Below are positions 1 to 5,699 of a stretch of 7,190 nt of DNA, one piece after another (within the stretch, counting starts at the first letter, position 1; each line of letters opens with the position of its first letter). Where the stretch lies: positions 1 through 7,190 of the forward strand of contig JAIPDU010000081.1 in NCBI GenBank assembly GCA_021737525.1. Reading direction: 5' to 3'. The notes beneath the pieces are model-generated. The model made no database searches, was not told where the DNA came from, and worked only from the letters and a program-made list of their open reading frames with translations. Both the position numbers and the translations under genes were made by a program. Source of the DNA: Desulfohalobiaceae bacterium. Lineage in GTDB: Bacteria > Desulfobacterota > Desulfovibrionia > Desulfovibrionales > Desulfothermaceae.

Positions 1-47
1 CCTTCGGATTCGTAGTCCGACGCTCTGTCCAACTGAGCTACTGGCGC
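1..47 (-). tRNA. tRNA-Arg (anticodon ACG), 3' part cut by window edge
   Basis: Read on the minus strand, the sequence starts GCGCCAG (acceptor 5' strand), then TAGCTCAG (D-arm). A 5-bp anticodon stem TCGGA/TCCGA closes the 7-base loop CTACGAA. The loop places the anticodon ACG (plus-strand CGT at 11-13), which after A34-to-inosine editing reads CGU, CGC and CGA arginine codons. The T-arm and acceptor 3' strand lie beyond position 1, so the gene is partial. The acceptor start at 47 is inferred from the seven bases before the conserved TA-GCTC. The body pattern is clear, and only the 5' end could move by a base or two. Confidence 0.93.
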
Positions 48-59
48 GCAAATAAAATA

Positions 60-86
60 TGTATAGTCTCCACAGAGCTATGTCAA
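60..86 (-). promoter_or_regulatory. Candidate sigma-70 promoter for the tRNA-Arg gene
   Basis: On the minus strand a perfect -35 hexamer TTGACA (81-86) is followed by TATACA (60-65), a 4/6 match to the -10 box. The 15-bp spacer is shorter than the ideal 17. The -10 ends 12 bases before the mature tRNA 5' end, so transcription would start a few bases upstream of it, leaving a short leader. The position fits a tRNA promoter, but the short spacer and imperfect -10 keep this tentative. Confidence 0.45.
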
Positions 87-97
87 GCTCCAGTATC

Positions 98-136
98 TAC
101 ACATTTCGCGTCAAGCGCGTTGTGTGTAAATGTGTA
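98..136. repeat. Inverted repeat with nested GC-rich hairpin between hydrolase and tRNA
   Basis: TACACATTT (98-106) and AAATGTGTA (128-136) are perfect 9-bp inverted copies with 21 bases between them. Inside lies a small CGCG/CGCG hairpin (107-110 with 116-119). It sits just downstream of the hydrolase stop codon on the minus strand, so it could act as a transcript-end structure. No T-tract follows it, so it is not a standard rho-independent terminator. The role is unknown. Confidence 0.4.
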
Positions 137-139
137 TAA

Positions 140-907
140 CTATAGCTCCTCCAGCCATTCTCGGCAGATGCGCCACACCGTCTCCGCACCGGTGGTGAAG
201 CGATGGTCCGCTTCCGGGATCATTCGCAGACGGCTGCTTGGGGAGGCCGCCCTATGGATGGCCTCGGCCTCCTCCGGGGGGACCATCTCGTCCCTCTCGC
301 CGTGAACCACGAGAAGCGGTCTGGGAGGTATACGCGCGGCGCAGGCCTCGACGTCGTGCTCACCCAGGTCATCCAGAAATTCCCGCCTCATCCGGAGGCT
401 GTCCCCTTCCCCGGCGATCGTAATCATCCCTCCGGACTGTTCCCGCACAAAGCCCTGGAAAAGGTTGTAGGGGTGGGCTGGCGTGGCCCAGGCGCAGACA
501 GCCTCGAAGCGGCTGTCCCGGGCGGCTTGGCAGAGCAGGGTGGTGCCGCCGAAGCTGCGGCCCATGCCCACCAAGTGTTTCGCTCCCGCGTTCATGCACC
601 AGTCAGCGGCGCATTTCAGATCGTCCATCTGGCCGGAAAGGGTTGTTTCCGCGAAGGAGCCTTCGCTCTCGCCGTTTCCGGAAAAGTCGAACAGGAGCAC
701 TCCCAGGCCGGGAAGAGCCAAGTACTCCGCCATCTCCAGGGCCCTGCCCCCGCCCTCCTTGCTACCGGTAAAGCCGTGGCAGATCACCAGGACTGTCTTC
801 ACCTCGCTGCAGGCGTAGAAGAGGCCCGCCAGGCGCTCGCCCCGGCTGTTGACGAAGGAGACGTTTTGCCAGGCGTGATCGCGCTTTGTCGACTCCGGCT
901 GCTGCAT
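140..907 (-). CDS. Alpha/beta hydrolase (serine hydrolase family, S9/dienelactone-hydrolase-like)
   Basis: A 255-residue cytoplasmic-type protein with no signal peptide. It shows the full alpha/beta-hydrolase plan: an HGF oxyanion motif at residues 44-46, the nucleophile elbow GRSFG with Ser118, a catalytic-acid candidate Asp206 in HGERDEMVP, and His235 in EADHRF. A segment reading LLFDFSGNGES (about 71-81) follows the oxyanion strand, as in family members that act on esters or small peptides. The substrate cannot be told from sequence. The open frame runs further upstream to an ATG at 982. Those 25 extra residues (FTFQLLTFNFQL-like) are just translated low-complexity intergenic repeat, so the Met at 907 is preferred, although its ribosome site is weak. 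The gene follows the kinase-regulator operon on the same strand after a 154-bp repeat-filled gap, so a functional link to metal response is not supported. Confidence 0.88.
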   Translation of the reverse strand: MQQPESTKRDHAWQNVSFVNSRGERLAGLFYACSEVKTVLVICHGFTGSKEGGGRALEMAEYLALPGLGVLLFDFSGNGESEGSFAETTLSGQMDDLKCAADWCMNAGAKHLVGMGRSFGGTTLLCQAARDSRFEAVCAWATPAHPYNLFQGFVREQSGGMITIAGEGDSLRMRREFLDDLGEHDVEACAARIPPRPLLVVHGERDEMVPPEEAEAIHRAASPSSRLRMIPEADHRFTTGAETVWRICREWLEEL

Positions 908-917
908 GGCTGAACCC

Positions 918-1061
918 AGTTGAAAGTTAAAAGTCAAAAGTTGGAAGGTAAAAGGTGAAAAGAAAAAGCCCACGGAACACACGGAATAACATGGAAAAAA
1001 CTATCCGCGAAGGCGAATCAAGGGAGATGCGCGCTTTCCTCATTGCTCATTGCTTCAGCAA
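918..1061. repeat. Intergenic mosaic of short degenerate repeats
   Basis: This gap holds several kinds of simple degenerate repeat. Positions 918-966 carry a purine-rich run built from GAAAGTTAAAAGT-like units. Two CACGGAA copies lie at 971-977 and 980-986. CGCGAAGGCGAATC follows around 1007-1020, and CATTGCTCATTGCTTC around 1040-1055. A weak hairpin ATTGC/GCAAT (1049-1062) lies right at the regulator's stop codon, without a T-tract. No gene is supported here, and no convincing promoter for the hydrolase was found. Similar filler recurs at 4762-4881. Confidence 0.6.
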
Positions 1062-2420
1062 TCACGGTTCCTCGATACCGTAGCGCTTGAGTTTTTTGTG
1101 CAGTGTGGCCCGGGTGATGCCCAGGATGCGGGCGGCTTCGCTCTTGTTCCCTCCGGTTTGTCGCAGGGTGCTGCCGATGGCCTCCTTTTCCACTTCTTCC
1201 AGGTTGCGGCCTCCGGCCACAACCGTTTCTTCCTCCTCGTCCTCATCCTGCTGGCCCAGGGATAAGGGGAGCTCGCGCGGGGTGATGTACTCCCCGGAGG
1301 AGAGGATCACGGCCCGCTCCACCACGTTCTCCAGCTCTCTAACGTTGCCCGGCCAGTCGTACTTGACCAACAGGTCCATGGCCTGGGGAGTGAACCCCTT
1401 GATCTCCTTGCGGTTCTTGTCCGCGTATTCCTGCAGGAAGTGCTGGGCCAGGACTGGGACATCGCCTTCTCGCTCACTCAGGGTAGGCACGTCCAGGCGG
1501 AAGACGTTTAGCCGGTGGTAGAGGTCCTCCCGGAAGGCCCCCTCCTCCACAACCCTGTTAAGGTCCCGGTTGGTCGCGGCGATGATCCGCACGTCCACAT
1601 ACAGGGTGCGATCACCGCCCACGCGCTCGATCTCCCGCTCCTGGATCACCCGCAGGAGCTTGGCCTGCATGGCCATGGGGATTTCGGTGATCTCGTCCAG
1701 GAAGATGCTCCCGGTGTGGGCCTGCATGAACTTGCCCTCGCGCCTGCGCTCCGCTCCGGTGAAGGCCCCCTTTTCGTGGCCGAAGAGCTCGGACTCCAGC
1801 AGAGAATCCTTGAGCGCGGCGCAGTTCACCGTGACCAGGGGGCCCCGGCTTCGTTCGCTTCCCGCGTGGATGGCCTTGGCCACGAGCTCCTTGCCGGTGC
1901 CGCTGGGGCCGGTGACGAGCACAGTGGCCTCGGTGGGCGCGACAGTGGCAACCATGTCCATGAGGTCCTGCATGGCCCGGCTCTTGCCTATTATGGGAAA
2001 GTCGCGCGCACCGGCGGGCAGGCGCTGCCGCAGGGAGGCGTTCTCCGAGGCCAGCCGGACGTGGTCCAGGGCCCGCTGCAGGGTGTGCTGGAGCACGTCG
2101 AAGTCCAGGGGCTTGGTCAGGTAGTCGTACGCCCCGGACTTGAGCGCTTCAACCGCGTTGTCCACCGAGGAGTAGGCGGTCATGATGAGCACCGGGATGG
2201 CCGGGTTGTGCCCCTTGATTTCCTGCATGGCCTCGATGCCGTTCATTCCGGCCATGCGCACGTCCATGAGCACCAGGTCGTAGGCCGAGGCCCGGATCTT
2301 TTCCAGGGCCAGGCCGCCGTCGTCCGCTGTGTCGATATGGTAGCCCCACCCCCCGAGCAGGGTGGAGAGCATCTGCAGGTGGCTGGAATCGTCATCCACG
2401 ATGAGTAGTTGCGCCGTCAT
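1062..2420 (-). CDS. zraR: Sigma-54-dependent response regulator, ZraR/AtoC (NtrC) family
   Basis: A 452-residue cytoplasmic transcription activator with three domains in NtrC order. The receiver domain (about 4-118) has acidic Asp9/Asp10, phospho-acceptor Asp53 in LMDVRM, Thr81 and Lys103. The AAA+ domain (about 143-380) has Walker A GPSGTGKE (171-178), the sigma-54-contacting GAFTGA loop intact (218-223), Walker B FLDE (240-243), arginine-finger region FREDLYHRLNV (296-306) and sensor II WPGNVREL (356-363). The C-terminal Fis-type helix-turn-helix (about 406-446) has NKSEAARILGITRATLHKKL. All key residues are present, so it should be active. An acidic run (DEDEEEE, 392-398) links the AAA+ domain to the DNA-binding domain. 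The start at 2420 has AAGGAG six bases upstream and lies inside the kinase gene, a 29-bp overlap that implies translational coupling. The divergent sigma-54 promoter at 4412 is its obvious target. The zraR name rests on the partner kinase and the ZraP-like neighbour. AtoC- or HydG-like would be the generic name. Confidence 0.93.
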   Translation of the reverse strand: MTAQLLIVDDDSSHLQMLSTLLGGWGYHIDTADDGGLALEKIRASAYDLVLMDVRMAGMNGIEAMQEIKGHNPAIPVLIMTAYSSVDNAVEALKSGAYDYLTKPLDFDVLQHTLQRALDHVRLASENASLRQRLPAGARDFPIIGKSRAMQDLMDMVATVAPTEATVLVTGPSGTGKELVAKAIHAGSERSRGPLVTVNCAALKDSLLESELFGHEKGAFTGAERRREGKFMQAHTGSIFLDEITEIPMAMQAKLLRVIQEREIERVGGDRTLYVDVRIIAATNRDLNRVVEEGAFREDLYHRLNVFRLDVPTLSEREGDVPVLAQHFLQEYADKNRKEIKGFTPQAMDLLVKYDWPGNVRELENVVERAVILSSGEYITPRELPLSLGQQDEDEEEETVVAGGRNLEEVEKEAIGSTLRQTGGNKSEAARILGITRATLHKKLKRYGIEEP

Positions 2421-4245
2421 GGCTCGCTCCTTGTTCCTTCAGGGGAAGGCTCAGTATGAAGACAGCCCCGCCTTCGGGGCGGTTTTCCGCGTGTATGGCG
2501 CCCCCGTGGGCCTCCACGATCTTGCGGGCGATAGCCAGGCCCAGGCCGGTGCCCGATCCCTTGCTGGTGAAGTAGGGGTTGAACACGGTGTTCAGATTCT
2601 CCTCCGGGATGCCGGGGCCGCTGTCCCGCACCTCGATGCGCGCCTCGTGCTCCCCCTCCGCGAGGACCTCTACCTCCAGCACGCCCTTGGGGGACATGGC
2701 CTGAACCGCGTTGAGGAAGAGGTTGAGAAAGACCTGGCCGAAGCGGTCCGGATCCAGGGAAACCCGCAAATCCTCCGGCCCCGGGTGCAACCGGGTCTGG
2801 ATGTCCTTTTTGACCAGATCCTGTTCGATGAGCTCCAGGGAGCGCCGGATCAGGTCACCCAGCTGCGTGGGCCTGGGCTGGATGCTCGCCGGACGGGAGA
2901 ATTCCAGGAGCTCGGTGACCACGTGGTTCAGCCGGTCCACCTCGCGGATCAAGGTCTGCGCGGCCTGCTCCTCGGAGGATCCCTCGGGGAAGCGGGAGCG
3001 GAAGTAGACCGCGTACCCCTTGATCGAGCTCAGGGGATTGCGGATCTCGTGGGCCACGCCTGAGGCAAGGTGCCCGATTGCGGCCAGCTTCTCCTGCTCC
3101 CTCAGCCTGGCCTGCAGGTCCTTGATCCGGGAGAGGTCCCGCATGAGCAGCACCTTGCCCACGCGGACCCCGTCTCGGGTGCTCGCGCTGGAGCCGCTCA
3201 GGCTCACCGGAAGGCTCGCGCCGTCTCGCTCCAGGATCGTCTCGCGTTCGGGGATCATATCCTCTGTCTCCAGCGCCTTCAATACGTCCCGAAGCGGCGC
3301 GGGAAGATCCCCTTCCGCTTGCGGGCCTGTTCCGGAGTCCTCGAGTCCGAGGATTCCGCCTGCGGCCCGATTGACCAGGACCACACTGTCCTCGGCGTCC
3401 AGGATGAGCACGCCCAGGGGGAGGCTGGAGACCACGACCGAGGATACGGCCTCTTCATTGCGCAGCAGACGCCGCGTGACCTTGACCCGATGGGCCCAGA
3501 ACAGGGCCAGAAGGCAGGCCAGGCCGACCACGAGCAGGGCCCCGGATATGATCAGGGTCCTGCGTATGTCCTGCTGCTTGGCCCGGAAGTAGGGAGTGCT
3601 GTCCAGGCCGAGGAAGATGAAGTGCTCCTTGCTCCAGAAATCCGGGTCTCCGAAGAACCGGGCGCATCTCTGCGGATCCGTGGCCCCCGCGGGCGGGTCC
3701 CGTTCAGGTCTGGGGCAGCCCGGCATCCCGCCCCGGCCCCGCCTCTGGCCCCATCCGCGGGCAGGGCCCTTCCCGCCGGAGACATTTCCCCCATAGGGGG
3801 AAAAGGTGCTGTACACCACAAAGACCTCGCCGTATTCCGGCAGGTTGAGCAGGCGCCTCTTGGTCTCGGGCCCGGGATCCAGCTCTTTTAGCATCTCTTG
3901 GGACAGAAAGCGCTGCCCGCTCCGGGATTTCTTGCTGTGGGAGAGGATGCGCCCCCGGGAGTCGGTGACTGCAATGAAGGAAATGTCCGACTGGGCAGCG
4001 GTTTCCTCGATAAGGGTCTGCAGCCGGGTACGGGAGCCCAGGCCGCCCCGCAGCCCGGTCCTGGTTCCGGCCTCGAAGGAGCGGATGAGGGCGGTGCCTT
4101 TTTCCGCAAGGATGCGGGAAGTCACGGCCTGCTCCCGGCTTACGCTCATCCAGGCCAGGGCGAGGACCAGGCCGCAGATGACCGCGCCGCCGGCAATCGC
4201 GATCCAGGCGGGGGAGTTCTTTTGACTCAATTTAGGGAATGACAT
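2392..4245 (-). CDS. zraS: Membrane sensor histidine kinase, ZraS-like
   Basis: A 617-residue inner-membrane kinase. TM1 lies near residues 13-33, a periplasmic sensor domain at 37-228 and TM2 near 230-251. A PAS-like domain follows (about 265-370). HisKA is at about 381-450, with phospho-acceptor His399 in GVAHEIRNPLSSIKGY. HATPase_c is at about 463-601, with N-box Asn512 (FLNLFLNAVQAM), G1 DSGPGIP (541-547), the F-box FNPYFTSKGSG region and G2 GTGLGLAIA (565-573). The sensor stretch AEKGTALIRSFEAGTR...LQTLIEETA...ISFIAVTDSRGRILSHS closely follows E. coli ZraS as I recall it, which supports the name over a generic NtrB type. An unusual Gly/Arg/Pro-rich loop with Cys177 and Cys194 lies at 151-198, before the second membrane segment. 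It should phosphorylate the overlapping regulator. The start at 4245 has only a weak AAAGAA-like ribosome site. The metal or stress signal is inferred and not shown. Confidence 0.9.
   Translation of the reverse strand: MSFPKLSQKNSPAWIAIAGGAVICGLVLALAWMSVSREQAVTSRILAEKGTALIRSFEAGTRTGLRGGLGSRTRLQTLIEETAAQSDISFIAVTDSRGRILSHSKKSRSGQRFLSQEMLKELDPGPETKRRLLNLPEYGEVFVVYSTFSPYGGNVSGGKGPARGWGQRRGRGGMPGCPRPERDPPAGATDPQRCARFFGDPDFWSKEHFIFLGLDSTPYFRAKQQDIRRTLIISGALLVVGLACLLALFWAHRVKVTRRLLRNEEAVSSVVVSSLPLGVLILDAEDSVVLVNRAAGGILGLEDSGTGPQAEGDLPAPLRDVLKALETEDMIPERETILERDGASLPVSLSGSSASTRDGVRVGKVLLMRDLSRIKDLQARLREQEKLAAIGHLASGVAHEIRNPLSSIKGYAVYFRSRFPEGSSEEQAAQTLIREVDRLNHVVTELLEFSRPASIQPRPTQLGDLIRRSLELIEQDLVKKDIQTRLHPGPEDLRVSLDPDRFGQVFLNLFLNAVQAMSPKGVLEVEVLAEGEHEARIEVRDSGPGIPEENLNTVFNPYFTSKGSGTGLGLAIARKIVEAHGGAIHAENRPEGGAVFILSLPLKEQGASHDGATTHRG
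3661..3795 (-). other. Gly/Arg/Pro-rich loop with two cysteines in the kinase sensor domain
   Basis: Kinase residues 151-195 are dominated by Gly, Arg and Pro and contain Met174, Cys177 and Cys194, with no histidine. The loop sits just before the conserved HFIFLGLD strand and TM2. This is the place where E. coli ZraS, from memory, has a His/Met/Cys cluster thought to bind zinc. A metal-binding or conformational role is inferred from position and composition only. Confidence 0.5.
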
Positions 4246-4268
4246 ATCATATTCTTTAGACTAGGTGT

Positions 4269-4274
4269 ATTATG
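4269..4274 (-). promoter_or_regulatory. Possible -10 box for the kinase-regulator operon
   Basis: In the AT-rich stretch upstream of the kinase start, the minus strand reads CATAAT, a 5/6 match to the sigma-70 -10 box, 24 bases before the ATG. No good -35 hexamer lies 16-18 bp upstream. The palindrome at 4306-4319 would sit near -50, suitable for an activator site. I found no -24/-12 element facing the kinase. This is a weak call. Confidence 0.25.
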
Positions 4275-4305
4275 AAAATACGCTGGGAACAAGCGATTTG
4301 TATAG

Positions 4306-4319
4306 AAAGTGTACACTTT
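4306..4319. promoter_or_regulatory. 14-bp perfect palindrome, candidate regulator-binding site
   Basis: AAAGTGTACACTTT is a perfect self-complementary 14-mer in the divergent control region between the kinase and copZ. Its centre is about 125 bp upstream of the predicted start site of the sigma-54 promoter at 4412-4427. Enhancer sites for NtrC-family activators typically lie at that distance. It is also about 50 bp upstream of a possible kinase start site, so one site could serve both directions. That the ZraR-like protein binds it is inferred. Confidence 0.5.
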
Positions 4320-4411
4320 GGGGCTCATGCGCCGGGCTTGGGATATCCTATTCAATAAGTGTTCCGAAAATATTTGCGGATGGGAAGGGCCCTGGCCCGG
4401 GCAGGAAACAC

Positions 4412-4427
4412 TGGCACGGAAATTGAA
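4412..4427 (+). promoter_or_regulatory. Sigma-54 (-24/-12) promoter upstream of copZ
   Basis: TGGCACGGAAATTGAA matches the RpoN consensus TGGCACG-N4-TTGCW at every fixed position of the -24 element and at TTG of the -12 element. The one departure is A in place of the -12 C. Transcription would start near 4438, giving a leader of about 114 bases before copZ. The promoter lies beside, and points away from, an operon encoding a GAFTGA-type activator, which strongly supports the call. The -12 substitution could lower strength or alter closed-complex stability. Confidence 0.78.
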
Positions 4428-4482
4428 AGGATTAAGTGCCCTGCAGGATACTATTTTTCCGGAACCGCAAAAAAACGAAAGC

Positions 4483-4499
4483 CTGGAGGAAGCCTCCAG
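4483..4499 (+). promoter_or_regulatory. Leader hairpin upstream of copZ
   Basis: CTGGAGG (4483-4489) and CCTCCAG (4493-4499) form a perfect 7-bp stem with an AAG loop inside the predicted copZ leader. It lies about 39 bases before the Shine-Dalgarno AAAGGAG (4538-4544). It has no T-tract, so it is not a terminator. It might stabilise the 5' end of the transcript or have no role. The rest of the 4246-4551 gap shows no gene. Confidence 0.4.
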
Positions 4500-4551
4500 C
4501 CGGGATGGAAGACATCGACAACAAACAAGGAAAAGGCAAAGGAGATGGATC

Positions 4552-4761
4552 ATGCGGGTAAAGGTCAAGGGCATGTCCTGTCAGCACTGTGTGAATTCCG
4601 TGACCAAGGCCCTCCAGCAATTGGACGGGGTCAAGAACGTGGAAGTGAGTCTGGATCAGGGCGAGGCCCGTTACGAGGAGGACAAGCCGGTGGACCGGGA
4701 GACGGTGCGCAAGGCGGTCCAGGACGCGGGGTACGACGTGGGCGAATTCGAGGATTCTTGA
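4552..4761 (+). CDS. copZ: CopZ-like copper chaperone (single heavy-metal-associated domain)
   Basis: A 69-residue cytosolic protein that is a single HMA domain, the usual size for CopZ. The Cu(I)-binding motif GMSCQHC is at residues 7-13, with Cys10 and Cys13. The conserved hydrophobic pattern (VKVKG, VTKALQQLDGVKNVEVSLDQGEARY, AVQDAGYDV) completes a ferredoxin-like beta-alpha-beta-beta-alpha-beta fold. It would carry Cu(I) and hand it to the ATPase encoded 974 bp downstream. The start at 4552 has AAAGGAG seven bases upstream. The frame is open back to 4309, but that part crosses the promoter and is not protein-like. The usual Tyr found near the domain end in many CopZ proteins is present (GYDVGEF). 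It is the first gene behind the sigma-54 promoter. A mercury-type MerP role is unlikely without a signal peptide. Confidence 0.88.
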   Translation: MRVKVKGMSCQHCVNSVTKALQQLDGVKNVEVSLDQGEARYEEDKPVDRETVRKAVQDAGYDVGEFEDS

Positions 4762-4765
4762 TCCG

Positions 4766-4881
4766 GTGACTCGTGACTTGTGACGAGTGAAGAGGGACGA
4801 GCGGTGAGCTCAAAGCAATGTGCAAGGAGTGAAGAGGAAGAAGGAGGAGCTTGCCCGCGAATAGCGCGAATAATCGCGAAT
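4766..4881. repeat. Degenerate short tandem repeats (GTGANNN and CGCGAAT units)
   Basis: Directly after copZ, GTGAC occurs at 4766, 4773 and 4780, followed by GTGAA at 4787, a 7-bp periodic run. Further on, CGCGAAT occurs at 4856-4862, 4865-4871 and 4875-4881, spaced 9-10 bp apart. The purine-rich stretch between them (about 4788-4850) has no gene-like frame. These match in style the filler at 918-1061 and are probably non-coding genome-wide repeats, although the 10-bp period of the CGCGAAT copies would place them on one DNA face. Confidence 0.55.
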
Positions 4882-4890
4882 GAATAGAAT

Positions 4891-4919
4891 TCTATGCTCC
4901 GCTCATCGCGGAGCATAGA
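4891..4919 (+). repeat. 12-bp perfect hairpin between copZ and the zraP-like gene
   Basis: TCTATGCTCCGC (4891-4902) and GCGGAGCATAGA (4908-4919) are perfect inverted copies around a 5-base loop TCATC. It is the strongest secondary structure in the 278-bp copZ-zraP gap. No T-tract follows on either strand, so it is not a classical terminator. It could be an mRNA processing or stability element that separates copZ from zraP expression, a protein-bound palindrome, or a copy of a small palindromic repeat. No sigma-54 promoter was found between it and the zraP start. Confidence 0.6.
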
Positions 4920-5039
4920 GGCTCTTCGCCATGGGCATCGCTTCTCTGTTCATATGCCGGAGAAGAGCGCAACAGGTTTCGCTTTTCATTCAGCACTCAG
5001 CGCCCATATCTTTCAACTTGTAATCGAGAGGAGAGAATC

Positions 5040-5636
5040 ATGAAAAAGGTAAGACAATTTGTGGCCATTGCCCTCGGATTGGCCCTGATGCTGACCGCGG
5101 GCGCGGCAATGGCTCAGAAGGACCGGGGCATGCACGGTATGCAGCAGGGACAGGGAATGCAGCAGGGATACGGGTACGGTCAGGGCTACGGCCAGATGAA
5201 CCCGGAAATGATGCAGCAGATGCGGGATATTCAGGCCCAGTACGCGGACAAGATGTATGATCTGCGCTCCCAGCTTTTCGCCAAGCAGCAGGAGCTTTCC
5301 GCTGCCATGGCCGGAGAGCAGGTCAACGCCGATCGGGTCAGGTCCCTGGTGGACGAGATCAACAACCTGCGCGGCGAGCTCTTTTCCGCCCGGACGGAAA
5401 TGCAGATTGAGATGCGGCAGAAGGGGATCATGTCCTCCTATGGGGGGTATGGCATGGGTCCCGGAATGATGGGTCCCGGAATGATGGGCCCCGGAATGAT
5501 GCATGGAGGCGGTTACGGCATGGGTCCCGGCATGATGGGACCGGGAATGATGCACGGTCGCGGTATGGGACCTGGCATGATGCGCGGCATGGGGCCGGGC
5601 ATGATGTACGGCTGCCCCTACCAGCAGAACTACTAG
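5040..5636 (+). CDS. zraP: ZraP/Spy-like periplasmic metal-resistance protein with Met-rich tail
   Basis: A 198-residue secreted protein. Residues 1-25 are a classical signal peptide (MKKVRQ, hydrophobic core, AMA before Gln26). A Gly/Gln/Met/Tyr-rich linker (28-52) precedes an all-helical core (about 54-129: NPEMMQQMRDIQ...LRSQLFAKQQELSAAM...VRSLVDEINNLRGELFSARTEMQIEMRQKG) typical of the Spy/CpxP/ZraP periplasmic chaperone and metal-sensor group. The tail (137-189) carries seven PGMM motifs, and the protein has 33 methionines against only three histidines. Methionine clusters bind Cu(I), whereas E. coli ZraP, as I recall it, uses His for zinc. The protein is longer than usual (about 140-170) because of this tail. 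A single Cys192 lies near the C terminus. GAGGAG ends six bases before the ATG. It probably shares the sigma-54 transcript with copZ and acts as a periplasmic chaperone or metal buffer that damps the kinase. Confidence 0.85.
   Translation: MKKVRQFVAIALGLALMLTAGAAMAQKDRGMHGMQQGQGMQQGYGYGQGYGQMNPEMMQQMRDIQAQYADKMYDLRSQLFAKQQELSAAMAGEQVNADRVRSLVDEINNLRGELFSARTEMQIEMRQKGIMSSYGGYGMGPGMMGPGMMGPGMMHGGGYGMGPGMMGPGMMHGRGMGPGMMRGMGPGMMYGCPYQQNY
5448..5606 (+). repeat. Coding Met-rich repeat region (seven PGMM motifs)
   Basis: This stretch encodes residues 137-189 of the ZraP-like protein, with PGMM at 141, 146, 151, 163, 168, 178 and 186. The DNA repeats around a GGNCCNGGNATGATG core with third-position differences. 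That points to older expansion kept by selection on protein sequence, although slippage may still change copy number. The antisense frame reads as a His-rich polypeptide, which is only a shadow of the ATGATG pairs. Confidence 0.85.
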
Positions 5637-5656
5637 ATCCGGGTGTTGATGTCTGG

Positions 5657-5699
5657 AGCGCGAACCGGCACAATGGCGTGCGGTTCGCGCTTTTTTTTG
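5657..5699 (+). terminator. Rho-independent terminator after the zraP-like gene
   Basis: AGCGCGAACCG (5657-5667) pairs perfectly with CGGTTCGCGCT (5681-5691), an 11-bp GC-rich stem, followed by eight T residues (5691-5698). It starts 20 bases after the zraP stop codon. It should end most of the copZ-zraP transcript and separates it from copA, which starts 36 bases after the T-tract. Confidence 0.9.

Noticed and set aside
203..913. Plus-strand 236-residue frame opposite the hydrolase.
   Set aside because: The minus strand carries a full catalytic triad and family motifs, while this frame has none.
908..982. N-terminal extension of the hydrolase from the ATG at 982.
   Set aside because: The added residues translate a low-complexity intergenic repeat, and domain similarity begins only after the Met at 907.
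4309..4551. In-frame upstream extension of CopZ.
   Set aside because: It crosses the sigma-54 promoter and leader, has no domain similarity, and a good ribosome site precedes the ATG at 4552.
4227..4574. Minus-strand 115-residue frame across the divergent control region.
   Set aside because: It overlaps the kinase start, the promoter and the copZ start, and its sequence is not protein-like.
4766..4881. CRISPR-like array from the GTGAC and CGCGAAT repeats.
   Set aside because: The units are 5-7 bp with 2-3 bp gaps, far too short for repeats and spacers.
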